Shown: positions 6,747 through 16,041, numbered from the stretch's first letter. The stretch is 33,760 nucleotides of DNA from Phycisphaerales bacterium (GCA_023135165.1 JAGLTS010000031.1:1-33760), one strand, 5' to 3'. Made by a program: numbers and translations. The notes: generated by a model from the sequence alone, not told the origin.

Positions 6747-7802
6747 ATGCGACTCCCATCCCCCATCACCAAGCCGCGCCGCAGGGCACGTCGCCGATCG
6801 CACGGCTGGCGGAGGGTGATCCGCTTCATCTCACTGGTACTCCTGTGGGGCATCGCCGTAGCCGGGAGCGTCATCGCCGTTGGCGCTCCAATGCAGGCGA
6901 AGGATCGGCAATGGCTCGATCATGTCGCCAGTGCCCACCATCAGAGCGTGCTTGCGGTGCTTGTCGTGTTGCTGCTGCTTGTCGCGCTACATCGCCGGCG
7001 CTGGCCGGCCCTGGCTGGAGCGGTTTTGCTGCTTGCGATCACGACGGCGCAGTACCTGTGCATCCCCATCGCGCCATCCGCCTCGCCGGACAACGGCGTG
7101 TCGCTCCGCCTGATGACCCTCAACGCGCGCGGCGACCGTGACACAAGACCGGGGATCTCGGCTGTGATCGAGCAGCAGCAGCCGGATGTCATCGTCATGC
7201 AGGAGGCGACGCAGTACATGATGCGTCTGTCCGAGCAGCTTGCCCCGGTGTATCCGCATCAGCTCAAGCCGGATGTGCGGTACGGGTGGACGACGATGCT
7301 CTTGAGCCGATACCCGATCGAGCCGATCGACGTCGCGCCAGGCGGTCGATGGTCCACTCCATCGCAGGCTGCGCTGCAATCCGCGGTGATCGCTACGCCC
7401 GACGGCCGCATTTTGGTGGGAACGTGCCACCTCATTCGCGGGATTGAGCAAGGCTGGAAGTGGCCGGCCGGGAACAACGCAGCGGCGGTCATGCCCGCGC
7501 GGCTGGCCGAGCGTGCAGGCGCCCTCGGCGTACCGGCGGTGCTCGCAGGCGATTTCAATGGCGGACCGATGTCCAGGCGCGGGCGCAACGTCCGGAAAGA
7601 CGGGGTCTGGAAACTCGCACGCCGACCCGGGCCGTGGCGCGGGACGTGGCCGGGGTGGCTGCCCATCCCACTGCGCGTTCAGCCGGACCATGTGTATGTG
7701 ACCGAAGGCCTGGGCGTCGTTCGCTGCCGCGTCGGACCCGACACAGGCTCGGATCATCGGCCGGTGATCGTGGATCTGCGGGTTCTCACGCCTGAGCCTT
7801 GA
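6747..7802 (+). CDS. Membrane-anchored endonuclease/exonuclease/phosphatase (EEP) fold protein
   Basis: This 351-residue protein starts MRLPSPITKPRRR, with AAGGA 9 bases upstream. Upstream in-frame starts run through the G-rich repeat and lack a ribosome site. A basic N-terminus is followed by about three membrane segments (residues ~25-100: FISLVLLWGIAVAGSVIAVG; VLAVLVVLLLLVAL; LAGAVLLLAITTAQYL). The EEP catalytic domain follows, with SLRLMTLNARGD (Asn of the metal site), VIVMQEATQ (Glu), MLLSRYPIE, VLAGDFNGG (Asp/Asn) and SDHRPVIVDL (the final Asp-His). EEP enzymes cut phosphodiester or phosphomonoester bonds in DNA, lipids or sugars. The domain would face either side of the membrane, and the target is unknown. 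Confidence 0.85.
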   Translation: MRLPSPITKPRRRARRRSHGWRRVIRFISLVLLWGIAVAGSVIAVGAPMQAKDRQWLDHVASAHHQSVLAVLVVLLLLVALHRRRWPALAGAVLLLAITTAQYLCIPIAPSASPDNGVSLRLMTLNARGDRDTRPGISAVIEQQQPDVIVMQEATQYMMRLSEQLAPVYPHQLKPDVRYGWTTMLLSRYPIEPIDVAPGGRWSTPSQAALQSAVIATPDGRILVGTCHLIRGIEQGWKWPAGNNAAAVMPARLAERAGALGVPAVLAGDFNGGPMSRRGRNVRKDGVWKLARRPGPWRGTWPGWLPIPLRVQPDHVYVTEGLGVVRCRVGPDTGSDHRPVIVDLRVLTPEP

Positions 7803-7883
7803 ACGCCCCATTGAAGCCGTGGTGCTGATCGACACGATAGGATGATGACCCAGGCGCGGACAGCCTGTGATGTGGAGCACACG

Positions 7884-9014
7884 ATGAAGGTTCTGCACGT
7901 GATCGAAGGGATGCGCGTCGCCGACGGCGGGCCGCCGCGCGTCGTGGCGGGGCTTGGCAGAGAGCTCGCCGACGCCGGCATCGAGGTTGTCATCATTTGC
8001 ACGAACCGCTTGAAGCCGGATCGTGAGGCGCTCGGGCTGGAGAACATCCCCAACCTCACCTGCGATGCGCTGCCCCAGGGTGTCAATCTGATGCAATACG
8101 TCAGCGGCGCCGAGCCTGCGTTCGACATCGTGCAGTTCCACGGCGTGTGGAATCTCTCAGCCTCACGCCTCACCTCGCGGTTGCGCAGGTCCGGCACGCC
8201 TTACATCATCATGCCGCACGGCATGCTCGACTACTGGTCGATGGCGCAGAAGAAGCTCAAGAAGCGCATCTACCTTGAACTCTTCGAGCGACGGGCGCTC
8301 AACGGCGCTGCGAAGCTCTACGTCCTCAACGAAGACGAATACGGGCCGATCGCCAAGCTCGGCGTCACGTCCGACTACTTCGTCCTGCCCAACGGCGTCG
8401 ATTCAGAGGAGTTCGACCACCTGCCTCCGGCAGGCAGCTACCGCGAGAGCATCGGCAGGCCCGCCGAGCCGCTCTTGAGCTACATGGCGCGGATTCACTA
8501 CAAGAAGGGCGCCGACCTGCTCGTGCCCGCGTTTTGTCAACTCGCCGAGGATTACCCCGACGCGGTGCTGGTGATCGCCGGGCCTGATTACGATTTGCAG
8601 GAGCAGCTCGAAGCGGTGACGCGTGAGGCCGGCTTGCAGGACCGCATCCTCTTCCCTGGGATGCTCATCGGCGAGCGCAGGCTCGCCTTGCTGCGCGACA
8701 CAGACATCTTCTGTCTTCCAAGTCGTCAGGAAGGCCATCCGATGTCCGTCGTCGAAGCGGCGTACGTCGGGGCGGCGTGCCTGGTCACTGAGGCATGCCA
8801 CGTGCCGGAGCTGCGCGAAGCGGATGCAGCGGAGTTCGTCGAGTTGTCGGTCGAGTCGATCGAGCAGGGGCTGCGCCGTCTCATCGGCGACAAGACGCAT
8901 CGTGCCGGCATCGCGGAGCGTGCGCAGACATACGCCCGTGCGCACTACACGTGGAAGACGATCGCGCAGAGGCTCGCTGAGCACTACGAACAGATCGTGT
9001 GGTCAAGCCGGTGA
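7884..9014 (+). CDS. Glycosyltransferase family 4 (GT-B)
   Basis: The 376-residue product begins MKVLHVIEGMRVADGGPPRVV, the standard GT4 opening with a glycine-rich acceptor loop. GGAG at 7 bases decides the ATG at 7884 over the ATG at 7842. FDIVQFHGVWNLS carries the acceptor-side His. YFVLPNGVDSEEF and YMARIHYKKGADLLV are the linker and start of the nucleotide-sugar domain, and EGHPMSVVEAAYVGAACLVT holds the E-x7-E-type donor motif. It transfers a sugar from an NDP-sugar in the cytoplasm, probably onto a glycan precursor. Donor and acceptor cannot be read from the sequence. It ends 28 bases before the convergent kinase gene. Confidence 0.88.
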   Translation: MKVLHVIEGMRVADGGPPRVVAGLGRELADAGIEVVIICTNRLKPDREALGLENIPNLTCDALPQGVNLMQYVSGAEPAFDIVQFHGVWNLSASRLTSRLRRSGTPYIIMPHGMLDYWSMAQKKLKKRIYLELFERRALNGAAKLYVLNEDEYGPIAKLGVTSDYFVLPNGVDSEEFDHLPPAGSYRESIGRPAEPLLSYMARIHYKKGADLLVPAFCQLAEDYPDAVLVIAGPDYDLQEQLEAVTREAGLQDRILFPGMLIGERRLALLRDTDIFCLPSRQEGHPMSVVEAAYVGAACLVTEACHVPELREADAAEFVELSVESIEQGLRRLIGDKTHRAGIAERAQTYARAHYTWKTIAQRLAEHYEQIVWSSR

Positions 9015-9024
9015 GCGGTGGGGG

Positions 9025-9050
9025 GATTTGAGATTTGAGATCTCAGATTC
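9025..9050. terminator. Low-GC palindrome between convergent genes (possible bidirectional terminator)
   Basis: Tandem GATTTGA (9025-9031, 9032-9038) leads into a perfect 10-bp palindrome TGAGATCTCA (9036-9045) and a weaker flanking match. It sits at the junction of the glycosyltransferase and histidine kinase genes and overlaps the kinase stop codon. The AT-rich patch in GC-rich DNA suggests a shared transcript end, but the stem is short, so this is tentative. Confidence 0.35.
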
Positions 9051-9876
9051 CGGATGGGAGGCTGATGGCGAAGTCCGTTCCCGTGCCGAGATCGCTGTGG
9101 ACGGTCATGCTTCCGCCGTGTTCTTCGACGATTCGCCGTGCGGTGGACAGCCCCAGGCCTGTCCCACCCGACTTGGTCGTGAAGTACGGATGAAAGATGT
9201 CGCCCAGCGTCTCCGGTTCAATGCCCGGTCCGGTGTCGATGACGTGAATGCGAGCTTCGCCGTCCCGGTTGGCCGAGGCGGATTCGACGCGGAGGATCAG
9301 TTCACCGCTGCCCTCATCGCTCGGCTCCATCGCCTGTGATGCGTTGATCATCAGGTTCAGGATCGCCTGTTTCATGAGCGTCGCGTCGACGGACGCCATC
9401 ACCGGTTCGTTCGCCGGCTGAACGCGCAGCATGATGCCCGCCTGCTCAGCTTGCGGGTGATAGAAGTCGGCGAGTTCATCGACGAGGGTGTTCAGGTCGG
9501 TCGGATGCGGGTCGAGGCGAACTCGGCCGGCGAACTGGAGGAAGTCCGTGAGGATGCCGCGGAGCCGATCGGTCTCTCGGCGGAGGGCCTCGGTTCGTCT
9601 CACAAGTCGGCCGGACACGTCGCTATCGAGGGGCAGATCGTTGATCTCCTCGACGAGCAGTTGCGCATTCAGACCGATCGTGGAAAGGGGGTTTTTGATC
9701 TCGTGCGCGAGTCCGCCGGTGAGTGTGCCGATCTCGGCGAGGCGTTCCGCTCCGCGCGCACGCCGCTCCGCGCGCCGGGCGGCTTGTGTCGCACGGTGCG
9801 TCAAGAGGACCGTAACCGGCACAGCGACACCAAGGCCCAGTGCAAGACCGAAGAGAAAGTAAGCGAACGTCGTCAT
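9043..9876 (-). CDS. Sensor histidine kinase (NtrB-like, short)
   Basis: This 277-residue protein has one N-terminal membrane segment (residues 4-25) and a short Arg/Ala-rich coiled linker, but no extracytoplasmic or PAS sensor domain. The kinase core is complete: GGLAHEIKNPLSTI with phospho-acceptor His58, NLMINASQAM (N box), HVIDTGPGIEPE (G1), HPYFTTKSGGTGLGLST (F and G2) and a terminal GTDFAISLP. It would autophosphorylate and pass phosphate to a response regulator that is not in this window, apart from the receiver domain at 16069. The start has only a weak ribosome site, and the 36-base gap after the cold-shock gene suggests co-transcription. Confidence 0.88.
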   Translation of the reverse strand: MTTFAYFLFGLALGLGVAVPVTVLLTHRATQAARRAERRARGAERLAEIGTLTGGLAHEIKNPLSTIGLNAQLLVEEINDLPLDSDVSGRLVRRTEALRRETDRLRGILTDFLQFAGRVRLDPHPTDLNTLVDELADFYHPQAEQAGIMLRVQPANEPVMASVDATLMKQAILNLMINASQAMEPSDEGSGELILRVESASANRDGEARIHVIDTGPGIEPETLGDIFHPYFTTKSGGTGLGLSTARRIVEEHGGSMTVHSDLGTGTDFAISLPSGI

Positions 9877-9912
9877 CCAAACATCACGATACCACGTTCG
9901 CCGAAACCACCG

Positions 9913-10197
9913 CTACCGCTGCGTCGGTCGGGAGCAAGCGTGCGGCTCACTCGCTGGCACGGTGATCTCCGCCTTGCGAACGATCCGCGTGGCATTCCAG
10001 CCCTTCTCGCCCAGCACCGCGTCGTAGATGACGGTCGCACCATCATCAAGAACGCGGTAGCCATCCCCTTCAATCTTCGAGTAGTGGGCAAAGACATCCT
10101 GCTCGTCGGGACCGCGGATGAAGCCAAAACCCTTCTTGGCATCGAACCACTTCACGACCCCTTCTCTGTCGAAGATCTCTCTTGAGGCTTCCCCCAT
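9913..10197 (-). CDS. Cold-shock domain protein (CspA family)
   Basis: This 94-residue protein contains one cold-shock OB-fold. GVVKWFDAKKGFGFIRG includes RNP1 KGFGFI at residues 22-27, and DVFAHYSKIEGDG carries RNP2 at 34-38. It is slightly longer than CspA (about 70) because of a short N-terminal lead and a 20-residue C-terminal tail rich in Pro, Ser and Arg. These proteins bind single-stranded RNA or DNA and melt RNA structure. GGGAGG ends 6 bases before the ATG. A TTG one codon earlier is less likely. The usual basic/aromatic patch (W, F, F, F, H) is intact. Confidence 0.92.
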   Translation of the reverse strand: MGEASREIFDREGVVKWFDAKKGFGFIRGPDEQDVFAHYSKIEGDGYRVLDDGATVIYDAVLGEKGWNATRIVRKAEITVPASEPHACSRPTQR

Positions 10198-10213
10198 CAA
10201 GCACCTCCCATCG

Positions 10214-10239
10214 GCATTGCCGAGTTACGCATTGCCGAG
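10214..10239. repeat. 11-bp direct repeat in the cold-shock leader
   Basis: GCATTGCCGAG occurs twice with exact identity (10214-10224 and 10229-10239), separated by 4 bases. On the mRNA strand it reads CTCGGCAATGC twice, just before the GGGAGG ribosome site. It may be a protein or RNA binding site affecting translation. Function is unknown. Confidence 0.7.
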
Positions 10240-10296
10240 CAAACACAGCCCCGGAGCGGGCGTCGTGGCCAGCCTCACGTTCGTCGACCCGTCCAC

Positions 10297-10302
10297 ACTA
10301 TA
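10297..10302 (-). promoter_or_regulatory. Candidate -10 element (TATAGT) for the cold-shock gene
   Basis: TATAGT on the minus strand matches five of six consensus bases. No good -35 is seen 16-18 bases upstream. Transcription starting near 10290 would give a leader of about 90 bases, and long structured leaders are common for cold-shock mRNAs. The rest of the 10198-10478 gap shows no gene. No terminator for pnp was recognised there. Confidence 0.4.
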
Positions 10303-10478
10303 CGCCGCGTACTCATGATTCCCGCCCACGCCTGATTGCCCCATCGCACACTCCGCAACGACTCAACGTACGCTCACGTGCGGATCGAGGCTGAGGCGTC
10401 CAGCCGATTCATGGGCGCAGCACACCATCGCACCATCTTCCCTAGATTAGCACGTGTGGACGGATCTTCAATGGTTTT

Positions 10479-12617
10479 CTAGGAAACAGCCTCCTCTTTG
10501 AGGACTGCCTTGCGGGAGAGCTTCACGCGACCTTGGTCGTCGACCTGGATGACCTTGACCTTGACCATCTCGCCGATCTTCACCACATCGCCCGCGTTCT
10601 TGACGTAGCCGTCCGCGAGTTCGGAGATGTGGCACAGGCCGTCGGTTCCCGGCGCGATTTCCACAAAGATGCCGAAGTCCTTGATGCTCAACACTTTGCC
10701 ATTGTAGATGGACCCGACCTTCACCTCTTGGGTCAACGCTTCGACCTCGGCCTGCGCCAGTTGCAGTGCTTCCTGGTCGGAGGTTGAGATAAAGACCGTG
10801 CCATCCTCTTCGACCTCGATGCGGGCGCCGGTGCGGTCCTGAATCCCGCGAATCATCTTGCCGCCCGGCCCGATGAGTTTTCCGATTTTCTCCGGATCGA
10901 TCTGGATCTTGATGATGCCCGGCGCGAACTGGCTGATCTCTTCGCGCGGCGCCGGGATGCACGCCTCCATCGCCTCGATGATCGTGAGTCGTGCGTGTCG
11001 CGCCTGCTCGATGATCGGTTGGATCTGTTCGATGGAGAGCCCTCGCGCCTTCAGGTCGAGCTGGATGCCGGTGATGCCCTCACGCGTGCCCGCCACCTTG
11101 AAATCCATGTCGCCGAAGAAATCCTCTTCGCCGAGGATGTCGGTGATGAGAACCTCTTCGCCATCCACTTCGATGCACCCGACGGAGATGCCGGCAACGG
11201 TGTTGGTGATCGGGACGCCCGCATCCATCAGTGCGAGGCAGCCACCGCAGACGGACGCCATCGAGGATGAGCCGTTCGACTCGGTGATATCCGATACGAG
11301 GCGGACGGTGTACGGGAACGTGTCGGTGTCGGGGAGGACGCCGGCGAGGCTGCGCTCGGCAAGCGCGCCGTGTCCGATCTCACGTCTGCCCGGTCCCATG
11401 ATGCGCCTGGCCTCCCCCGTGCAGAACGGCGGGAAGTTGTAGTGCAGCATGAACTTCTTGGAGTATTCCGGAACAAGCCCGTCGACGATCTGCTCATCGC
11501 GCGATGTGCCGAGCGTGGCGGACACCAGCGATTGCGTCTCGCCGCGCTGGAAGAGCGCTGATCCATGCGTCCGCTCGAACACGCCGACCTCACAGACCAG
11601 TGGGCGAATCTCATCCCGGCGTCGACCGTCGGCACGGATGCCCTGCTTGACGATCAGCTCGCGCGTCAGCTTCTTCTCGAGCTTGCGGAACGCCTCGCGC
11701 GCATCGCTTCGACGCTTCTGAGCCACGGCGATCTGGTGCGGCGTGGCGTCTTCGCCCGGCTCGGGGAAGAACCGCTCGTACATCTCATCACGCTGGGCAT
11801 TGACCGCGTCGTCTCGATCCATCTTCCCGGGAATCTGGCGTGCCTGACGCAGCCCGTCGGTCATCTCACGGTTCACGAGTTCGACGACATCATCGGCGGG
11901 CAGACGCAGCTCGCCGAGAACTTTCTCCTTGCCCGCCTTCTCGACAAGCTCATCGACCATGTCCAAGAGCTGCGAGAGGTAGGTCCCGCCGAACTTGATC
12001 GCGTCGACGGCGACCTCATCGTCGATCTCAGCGGCGCCGACCTCGATCATGTTGTAGCCGTCCCTGTGACCGGACAGTACGAGGTCCATGTCGGAGTAAT
12101 CGAGTTGCGAGACGGTCGGGTTGATGACGAATGTCATGCCGTCATCGGTGGGGATTCGGCCGACGCGAACGGTGGACAGCGGACCCTCGAACGGCACGTT
12201 GCTGATGGCCAGGGCCGCAGCCGCAGCCGCGCCGGCGATCACATCGGCGTCGTTCTCGGTGTCGTGGCTCATCACCCAACACTGGATCTGTACCTCGTCG
12301 AAGAAGCCATCTGGGAAGAGCGGACGGATCGGGCGATCGATCATCCGCATCGTGAGGATTTCTTTCTCGTTGGGCGCGCCTTCACGCTTGCGGAAGCCGC
12401 CTGGGTACTTGCCCGCTGAGGAGGTGCGTTCGCGGTAGTCCACCTGGAGGGGGAAGAAATCGATCCCCGCACGCGGCTTGTCGCGCACGACTGTGGCGAG
12501 GACGGTGGTCCCGCCGTGGGTGGCGAGCACTGCGGCATTGGCGAGCTTGGCGACCTTGCCGGTCTCCATGATGAACTCGCGACCGCCGATATCACGCTTG
12601 ACGATGGTATGAGCCAT
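10479..12617 (-). CDS. pnp: Polyribonucleotide nucleotidyltransferase (PNPase)
   Basis: At 712 residues this is full length for PNPase, the 3'-5' phosphorolytic exoribonuclease of mRNA decay. Two RNase PH domains are seen. The first contains [10 protein letters not shown] and the [19 protein letters not shown] block; FRKREG is the usual FFRREG motif. The second holds the [10 protein letters not shown] catalytic Asp cluster and the HNFPP-like HYNFPPF with GEARR. The C-terminus has a KH domain with [11 protein letters not shown] and an S1 domain with [15 protein letters not shown]. It ends with a short KEEAVS tail. It follows rpsO on the same strand after about 240 bases, the classic rpsO-pnp order. 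The ribosome site is weak (AGAAG). Confidence 0.97.
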   Translation of the reverse strand: MAHTIVKRDIGGREFIMETGKVAKLANAAVLATHGGTTVLATVVRDKPRAGIDFFPLQVDYRERTSSAGKYPGGFRKREGAPNEKEILTMRMIDRPIRPLFPDGFFDEVQIQCWVMSHDTENDADVIAGAAAAAALAISNVPFEGPLSTVRVGRIPTDDGMTFVINPTVSQLDYSDMDLVLSGHRDGYNMIEVGAAEIDDEVAVDAIKFGGTYLSQLLDMVDELVEKAGKEKVLGELRLPADDVVELVNREMTDGLRQARQIPGKMDRDDAVNAQRDEMYERFFPEPGEDATPHQIAVAQKRRSDAREAFRKLEKKLTRELIVKQGIRADGRRRDEIRPLVCEVGVFERTHGSALFQRGETQSLVSATLGTSRDEQIVDGLVPEYSKKFMLHYNFPPFCTGEARRIMGPGRREIGHGALAERSLAGVLPDTDTFPYTVRLVSDITESNGSSSMASVCGGCLALMDAGVPITNTVAGISVGCIEVDGEEVLITDILGEEDFFGDMDFKVAGTREGITGIQLDLKARGLSIEQIQPIIEQARHARLTIIEAMEACIPAPREEISQFAPGIIKIQIDPEKIGKLIGPGGKMIRGIQDRTGARIEVEEDGTVFISTSDQEALQLAQAEVEALTQEVKVGSIYNGKVLSIKDFGIFVEIAPGTDGLCHISELADGYVKNAGDVVKIGEMVKVKVIQVDDQGRVKLSRKAVLKEEAVS

Positions 12618-12811
12618 GTTGTCGTCTTCTTGTATTGAGATGTGCCAACAAGCACAGCGACGTGCTGCGCCATCTCAACGGTCGCCGACGCTTCGCATCC
12701 CCGGGCTGCGTTCACCCATACCGAAAGGCAATCGACACTTTCTGCTATCCGGACCCATCGCCCGTGTTTGGTCCCAGGCGGAAGTGCCCATTGCAGTCCG
12801 GTACGGTTGAA

Positions 12812-12830
12812 GCAGGCTGCGAGAGCCTGC
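12812..12830 (-). other. Perfect hairpin in the rpsO-pnp intergenic region
   Basis: GCAGGCT (12812-12818) pairs fully with AGCCTGC (12824-12830) around a 5-base loop. It lies 26 bases past the rpsO stop. In E. coli this interval holds an attenuating terminator and RNase III sites that let PNPase control itself. Here no run of T follows (TTCAACCG), so it is more likely an RNA stability or processing element than a strong terminator. The remainder of 12618-12855 shows no gene. Confidence 0.55.
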
Positions 12831-12855
12831 GCTGTTGAGAGATTCTGTGAGAGGA

Positions 12856-13125
12856 TTACTTGCGCAGGCCCAAGCTCTTGATGAGCTGCTGGTACTGCTC
12901 ACGGTTGCGCTTGCTCAGATACCGCAGCAGACGGGTCCGCTTCCCGACCATCAGGAGCAGGCCTCGCCGGCTGGCGAAATCGTGCTTGTGCGTCCGCAGG
13001 TGCTCTGTCAGCTCGCGGATACGCTGCGTGAGCAGGGCGACTTGAACCTCCGGCGACCCGGTATCACCGTCATGTCGCCGGAAGTCACCAATGATCTTGT
13101 TCTTACGCTCGATTGCAAGGGGCAT
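12856..13125 (-). CDS. rpsO: 30S ribosomal protein S15
   Basis: The 89-residue product is the typical S15 length. It shows the [11 protein letters not shown] signature (residues 18-28), [15 protein letters not shown] with the conserved His-Asp contacts to 16S rRNA, and the C-terminal [22 protein letters not shown]15 is a primary binder that helps shape the 30S central domain. GGAGG stands 14 bases before the ATG, which is longer than usual and may reflect a structured leader. In several bacteria S15 represses its own mRNA, but no known fold was recognised here. Confidence 0.97.
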   Translation of the reverse strand: MPLAIERKNKIIGDFRRHDGDTGSPEVQVALLTQRIRELTEHLRTHKHDFASRRGLLLMVGKRTRLLRYLSKRNREQYQQLIKSLGLRK

Positions 13126-13614
13126 GGGGCGAGCTTATGCCTCCATGTACGGATGTCTCTTTTCCACAATTACGGTCGCGGGATGATACCGAGCGGGCAG
13201 GTGCAACGCAAAGCGGCATCTCGCTGGCACTGTGGGCCGGAAGCCCCCGCCGCCCTCACCGACGCATCCGGAGAGAGCGATGGTTGAGGTGCGTGAGAGC
13301 ACGAGCGTGCCAGCGGCGTCTCGCATTGGCAGCAGAGCGAGCATTCGCCTCACCGGTTTAGCGGTGATGCCGGGCTGTAACACGCGGTGTATCAAGCGCT
13401 TACGCTGCAAGCAGGGGCGCTGCGAGCGATAAGGGATCGGACGCCTTCCGTGATGTGCGGGCCTCGCTCTCCGCCCATCGGCCATCGCTCGATGCGGGCC
13501 TTGCTTCCCGAACCGTCACCGGTCGCACTTGCCACGCCCTTCCACGAATGCCACCATGGGCGATGCAGCGCCGACAGATGATTGCCCCGCCCATGACCCG
13601 TATCCGAGACTGAC
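13126..13614. other. 489-base gap between rpsO and the Lon-like gene, no gene recognised
   Basis: The two flanking genes are divergent, so promoters for both must lie here, but no hexamer pair stood out. Open frames on both strands are Arg/Pro/Ser-rich, with no ribosome site or recognisable domain. No tRNA, tmRNA or RNase P core was seen. Part of it may be the rpsO leader. Confidence 0.5.
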
Positions 13615-16041
13615 ATGCCCACATCAGATTCGACGGAAACGACCGCTGTGCAGCGAGAAACGCTGCTGCCCGCTGACACGTTGCGTTGGCGCTGTGATCA
13701 CACCGGATTCGACTTCGAGACGACCGCTGATGTCGAGCCTCTGCGCGGTGTTATCGGACAGGACACTGCTGTCGAATCATTGCGCTTCGGCTTGGAGACG
13801 ACCGCGCGTGGCCAGAACGTCTTTGTTCGCGGGCTTGAGGGCACCGGCCGGATGACGCTCATCCGCCAGCTTCTGGAGGACTTTCGGCCGACCTGTCCGG
13901 AACTGAACGACTACTGCTATGTGCACAATTTCGATCAGGCGCAGCGGCCGGCCCTTGTCGTCCTGCCGCCCGGGCGCGGTCGCGCATTCCGCCGGCGCGT
14001 CGATCACGTCATCGAGTTCGTGCGCACCGAGCTCGCCAAAGCGCTTGCCGCTGAGGACATCCGCAACCGTCGGCAGGCTGTCGATCGACAGGCCGAGGCA
14101 CAGCTCACGTCGCTCACAGAGCCATTCGACGCGACGCTCAAGGAGGCGGGTTTCGCGCTGATGAGTATCGAGGCAGGCCCGACGACACAGCTTGCGATCG
14201 TGCCGGTCGTCGAGGGCAAGCCGGTCTCTCCGGAGGAGTTTGAGCAACTCCACAGCACCGGCAAGATCACCGACGAGCAATACGAAGCAGCCAAGACGCA
14301 GTTCGAGACGTTCTCCGAGCAGTTTCAGGAGATCGGCGCCAAGGTGCAGGAGATCAGGCACGGCCAGATGGAGCAGGTTCGCGGGCTGTACGAGAATGCT
14401 GCCCGGTCGATCCTGCAATCGGTGACGCGCCCGATCGAGCGAGAGTTCGACACGTCTGCTGCCACGCGTTTCCTGCGCGGGCTTGTCGAGGATGTCGTCG
14501 AGCGCGGCTTGCCGCTCCTCGAAAGCGATGCGGACTTTACAGCGATCTACCGTGTGAACGTGATCCGTGAGCAGGACCGAGGGGCAGGCTGCCCGATCAT
14601 CGTTGAGAACGTCCCGACGCTGACGACGCTGCTCGGCTCGATCGACGGCGAGATGGGGCCGGGCGGCGTGGTGCACAGCGATCACACGATGATCGCCGCG
14701 GGGTCGCTCTTGCGTGCTGACGGCGGGTATCTGATCATCGAAGCAGCGGATGTGATCACAGAGCCCGGTGCGTGGAAGATGCTGATGCGGACGCTGCGCA
14801 CCGGTCGGCTGGAGATCATCCCGCGCGAACTGAGCGGTTCCGTCTGGGGTCGATCGCTCAAGCCGGAGCCGATCGAGTTGAACGTCAAGGTGGTTCTCTT
14901 GGGTGATGGCGAGCTGTATGCGATGCTCGATGCCGCCGACCCGGATTTCGGCAACATGTTCAAGGTGCTCGCGGATTTCGACCGTGAGATTGCGAGAGAT
15001 GATGAGGGTCTCGCGCAGTACGTGGGTGTCCTGGCGCGCATCGCGCAGCAGGAAGAGTTGCCTCCCTTCGATGCGGAGGCGGTGGGGATGTTGGTGGAGC
15101 ACGGCGCGCGGATCGCGGGTCGTGCGGGAAAGCTGACGACGCGTTTTGGGCGCCTCGCCGATCTGGGGCGCGAGGCTGCGTTCATCGCGCGCAAGGCCGA
15201 CCGCCCTGCCGTGACTGGTGATGATGTGCGGTCGGCGATCAGTCGTACGAAGCGGCGCGCCGACCTGCCCTCTCGCCGATTCCGGGAATACGTCGCTGAT
15301 GGAACGATCCTGATCCAAGTCGATGGCGAAGCGGTGGGGCAGATCAACGGGCTTGCGGTTCTTCAGGCAGGCCCGCTCACCTATGGATTCCCCGCGCGCA
15401 TTACCGCGACGATCGGGCCGGGCACCGCGGGCGTCATCAACATCGAGCGTGAAGCTTCGCTCAGTGGCGCGATTCACACCAAGGGTTTCCACATCCTCCG
15501 AGGCCTGCTGCGAAACCTCCTCCGTAGCGACCATCCGCCGGCCTTCAGCGCATCGGTCGTCTTCGAGCAGAGCTACGGCGGGATCGACGGCGACTCAGCC
15601 TCCGGCGCTGAAACGTGCTGCATGCTCAGCGCGCTGACCGGCGTGCCGTTGCGACAGGATCTGGCGATGACGGGGGCGATCGACCAGTTCGGCCACATCC
15701 TTGCGATCGGCGGCGTGAACGAGAAGATCGAGGGGTTCTTCGATGCGTGCGTGGATCGAGGACTCACCGGAACGCAGGGTGTGATCATCCCGCGCGCCAG
15801 CGCCGGCGGACTGATGCTGCGTGAAGATGTCATTCGTGCTTGCGCCGACGGGCGATTCCACGTGTACGCTGTCGATCAGATCGCCCAGGCGCTGGAACTT
15901 CTGACCGGCATGTCCACGGGCGAACGTGATCCGGCGGGCTCATATCCGGAAGGCAGCCTGTTGCGCATCGCAGTGGATCAGATGCGGCGATACTGGCGTC
16001 AGACGATCACGCGTGCTCGGCCGAGCGATGACGCTGACTAG
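13615..16041 (+). CDS. Lon-related ATP-dependent protease (AAA_32 / LonB-like)
   Basis: This 808-residue protein has the architecture of the Lon-related family. An N-terminal region is followed by an ATPase with Walker A-type GLEGTGRMT at 73-81, where Arg replaces the usual Lys. A large helical insert (about residues 140-290) is rich in Glu/Gln and likely coiled. DGGYLIIEAADVI is the Walker B region. The C-terminal Lon protease domain has Ser661 in GDSAS and Lys704 in GGVNEKIEGFF. The 43-residue Ser-Lys spacing equals that of E. coli Lon (S679-K722). It degrades damaged or regulatory proteins in the cytoplasm by analogy, and its own substrates are unknown. The start has a weak ribosome site, and upstream in-frame starts are absent. 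Confidence 0.88.
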   Translation: MPTSDSTETTAVQRETLLPADTLRWRCDHTGFDFETTADVEPLRGVIGQDTAVESLRFGLETTARGQNVFVRGLEGTGRMTLIRQLLEDFRPTCPELNDYCYVHNFDQAQRPALVVLPPGRGRAFRRRVDHVIEFVRTELAKALAAEDIRNRRQAVDRQAEAQLTSLTEPFDATLKEAGFALMSIEAGPTTQLAIVPVVEGKPVSPEEFEQLHSTGKITDEQYEAAKTQFETFSEQFQEIGAKVQEIRHGQMEQVRGLYENAARSILQSVTRPIEREFDTSAATRFLRGLVEDVVERGLPLLESDADFTAIYRVNVIREQDRGAGCPIIVENVPTLTTLLGSIDGEMGPGGVVHSDHTMIAAGSLLRADGGYLIIEAADVITEPGAWKMLMRTLRTGRLEIIPRELSGSVWGRSLKPEPIELNVKVVLLGDGELYAMLDAADPDFGNMFKVLADFDREIARDDEGLAQYVGVLARIAQQEELPPFDAEAVGMLVEHGARIAGRAGKLTTRFGRLADLGREAAFIARKADRPAVTGDDVRSAISRTKRRADLPSRRFREYVADGTILIQVDGEAVGQINGLAVLQAGPLTYGFPARITATIGPGTAGVINIEREASLSGAIHTKGFHILRGLLRNLLRSDHPPAFSASVVFEQSYGGIDGDSASGAETCCMLSALTGVPLRQDLAMTGAIDQFGHILAIGGVNEKIEGFFDACVDRGLTGTQGVIIPRASAGGLMLREDVIRACADGRFHVYAVDQIAQALELLTGMSTGERDPAGSYPEGSLLRIAVDQMRRYWRQTITRARPSDDAD

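Noticed and set aside
6987..8141. 384-codon minus-strand frame
   Set aside because: It overlaps both the EEP-fold and glycosyltransferase genes on the other strand, which have complete motifs and ribosome sites.
11565..12419. 284-codon plus-strand frame
   Set aside because: It lies opposite pnp, and the sequence is a mirror of pnp codons.
13126..13614. Possible small genes on the minus strand (13135-13485 and 13392-13679)
   Set aside because: They are Arg/Ser/Pro-rich and have no ribosome site or family resemblance; they also overlap each other.
13777..15534. 585-codon minus-strand frame
   Set aside because: It lies opposite the Lon-like gene, whose motifs and dyad are intact; the product is Arg/Leu/His-rich without a domain.
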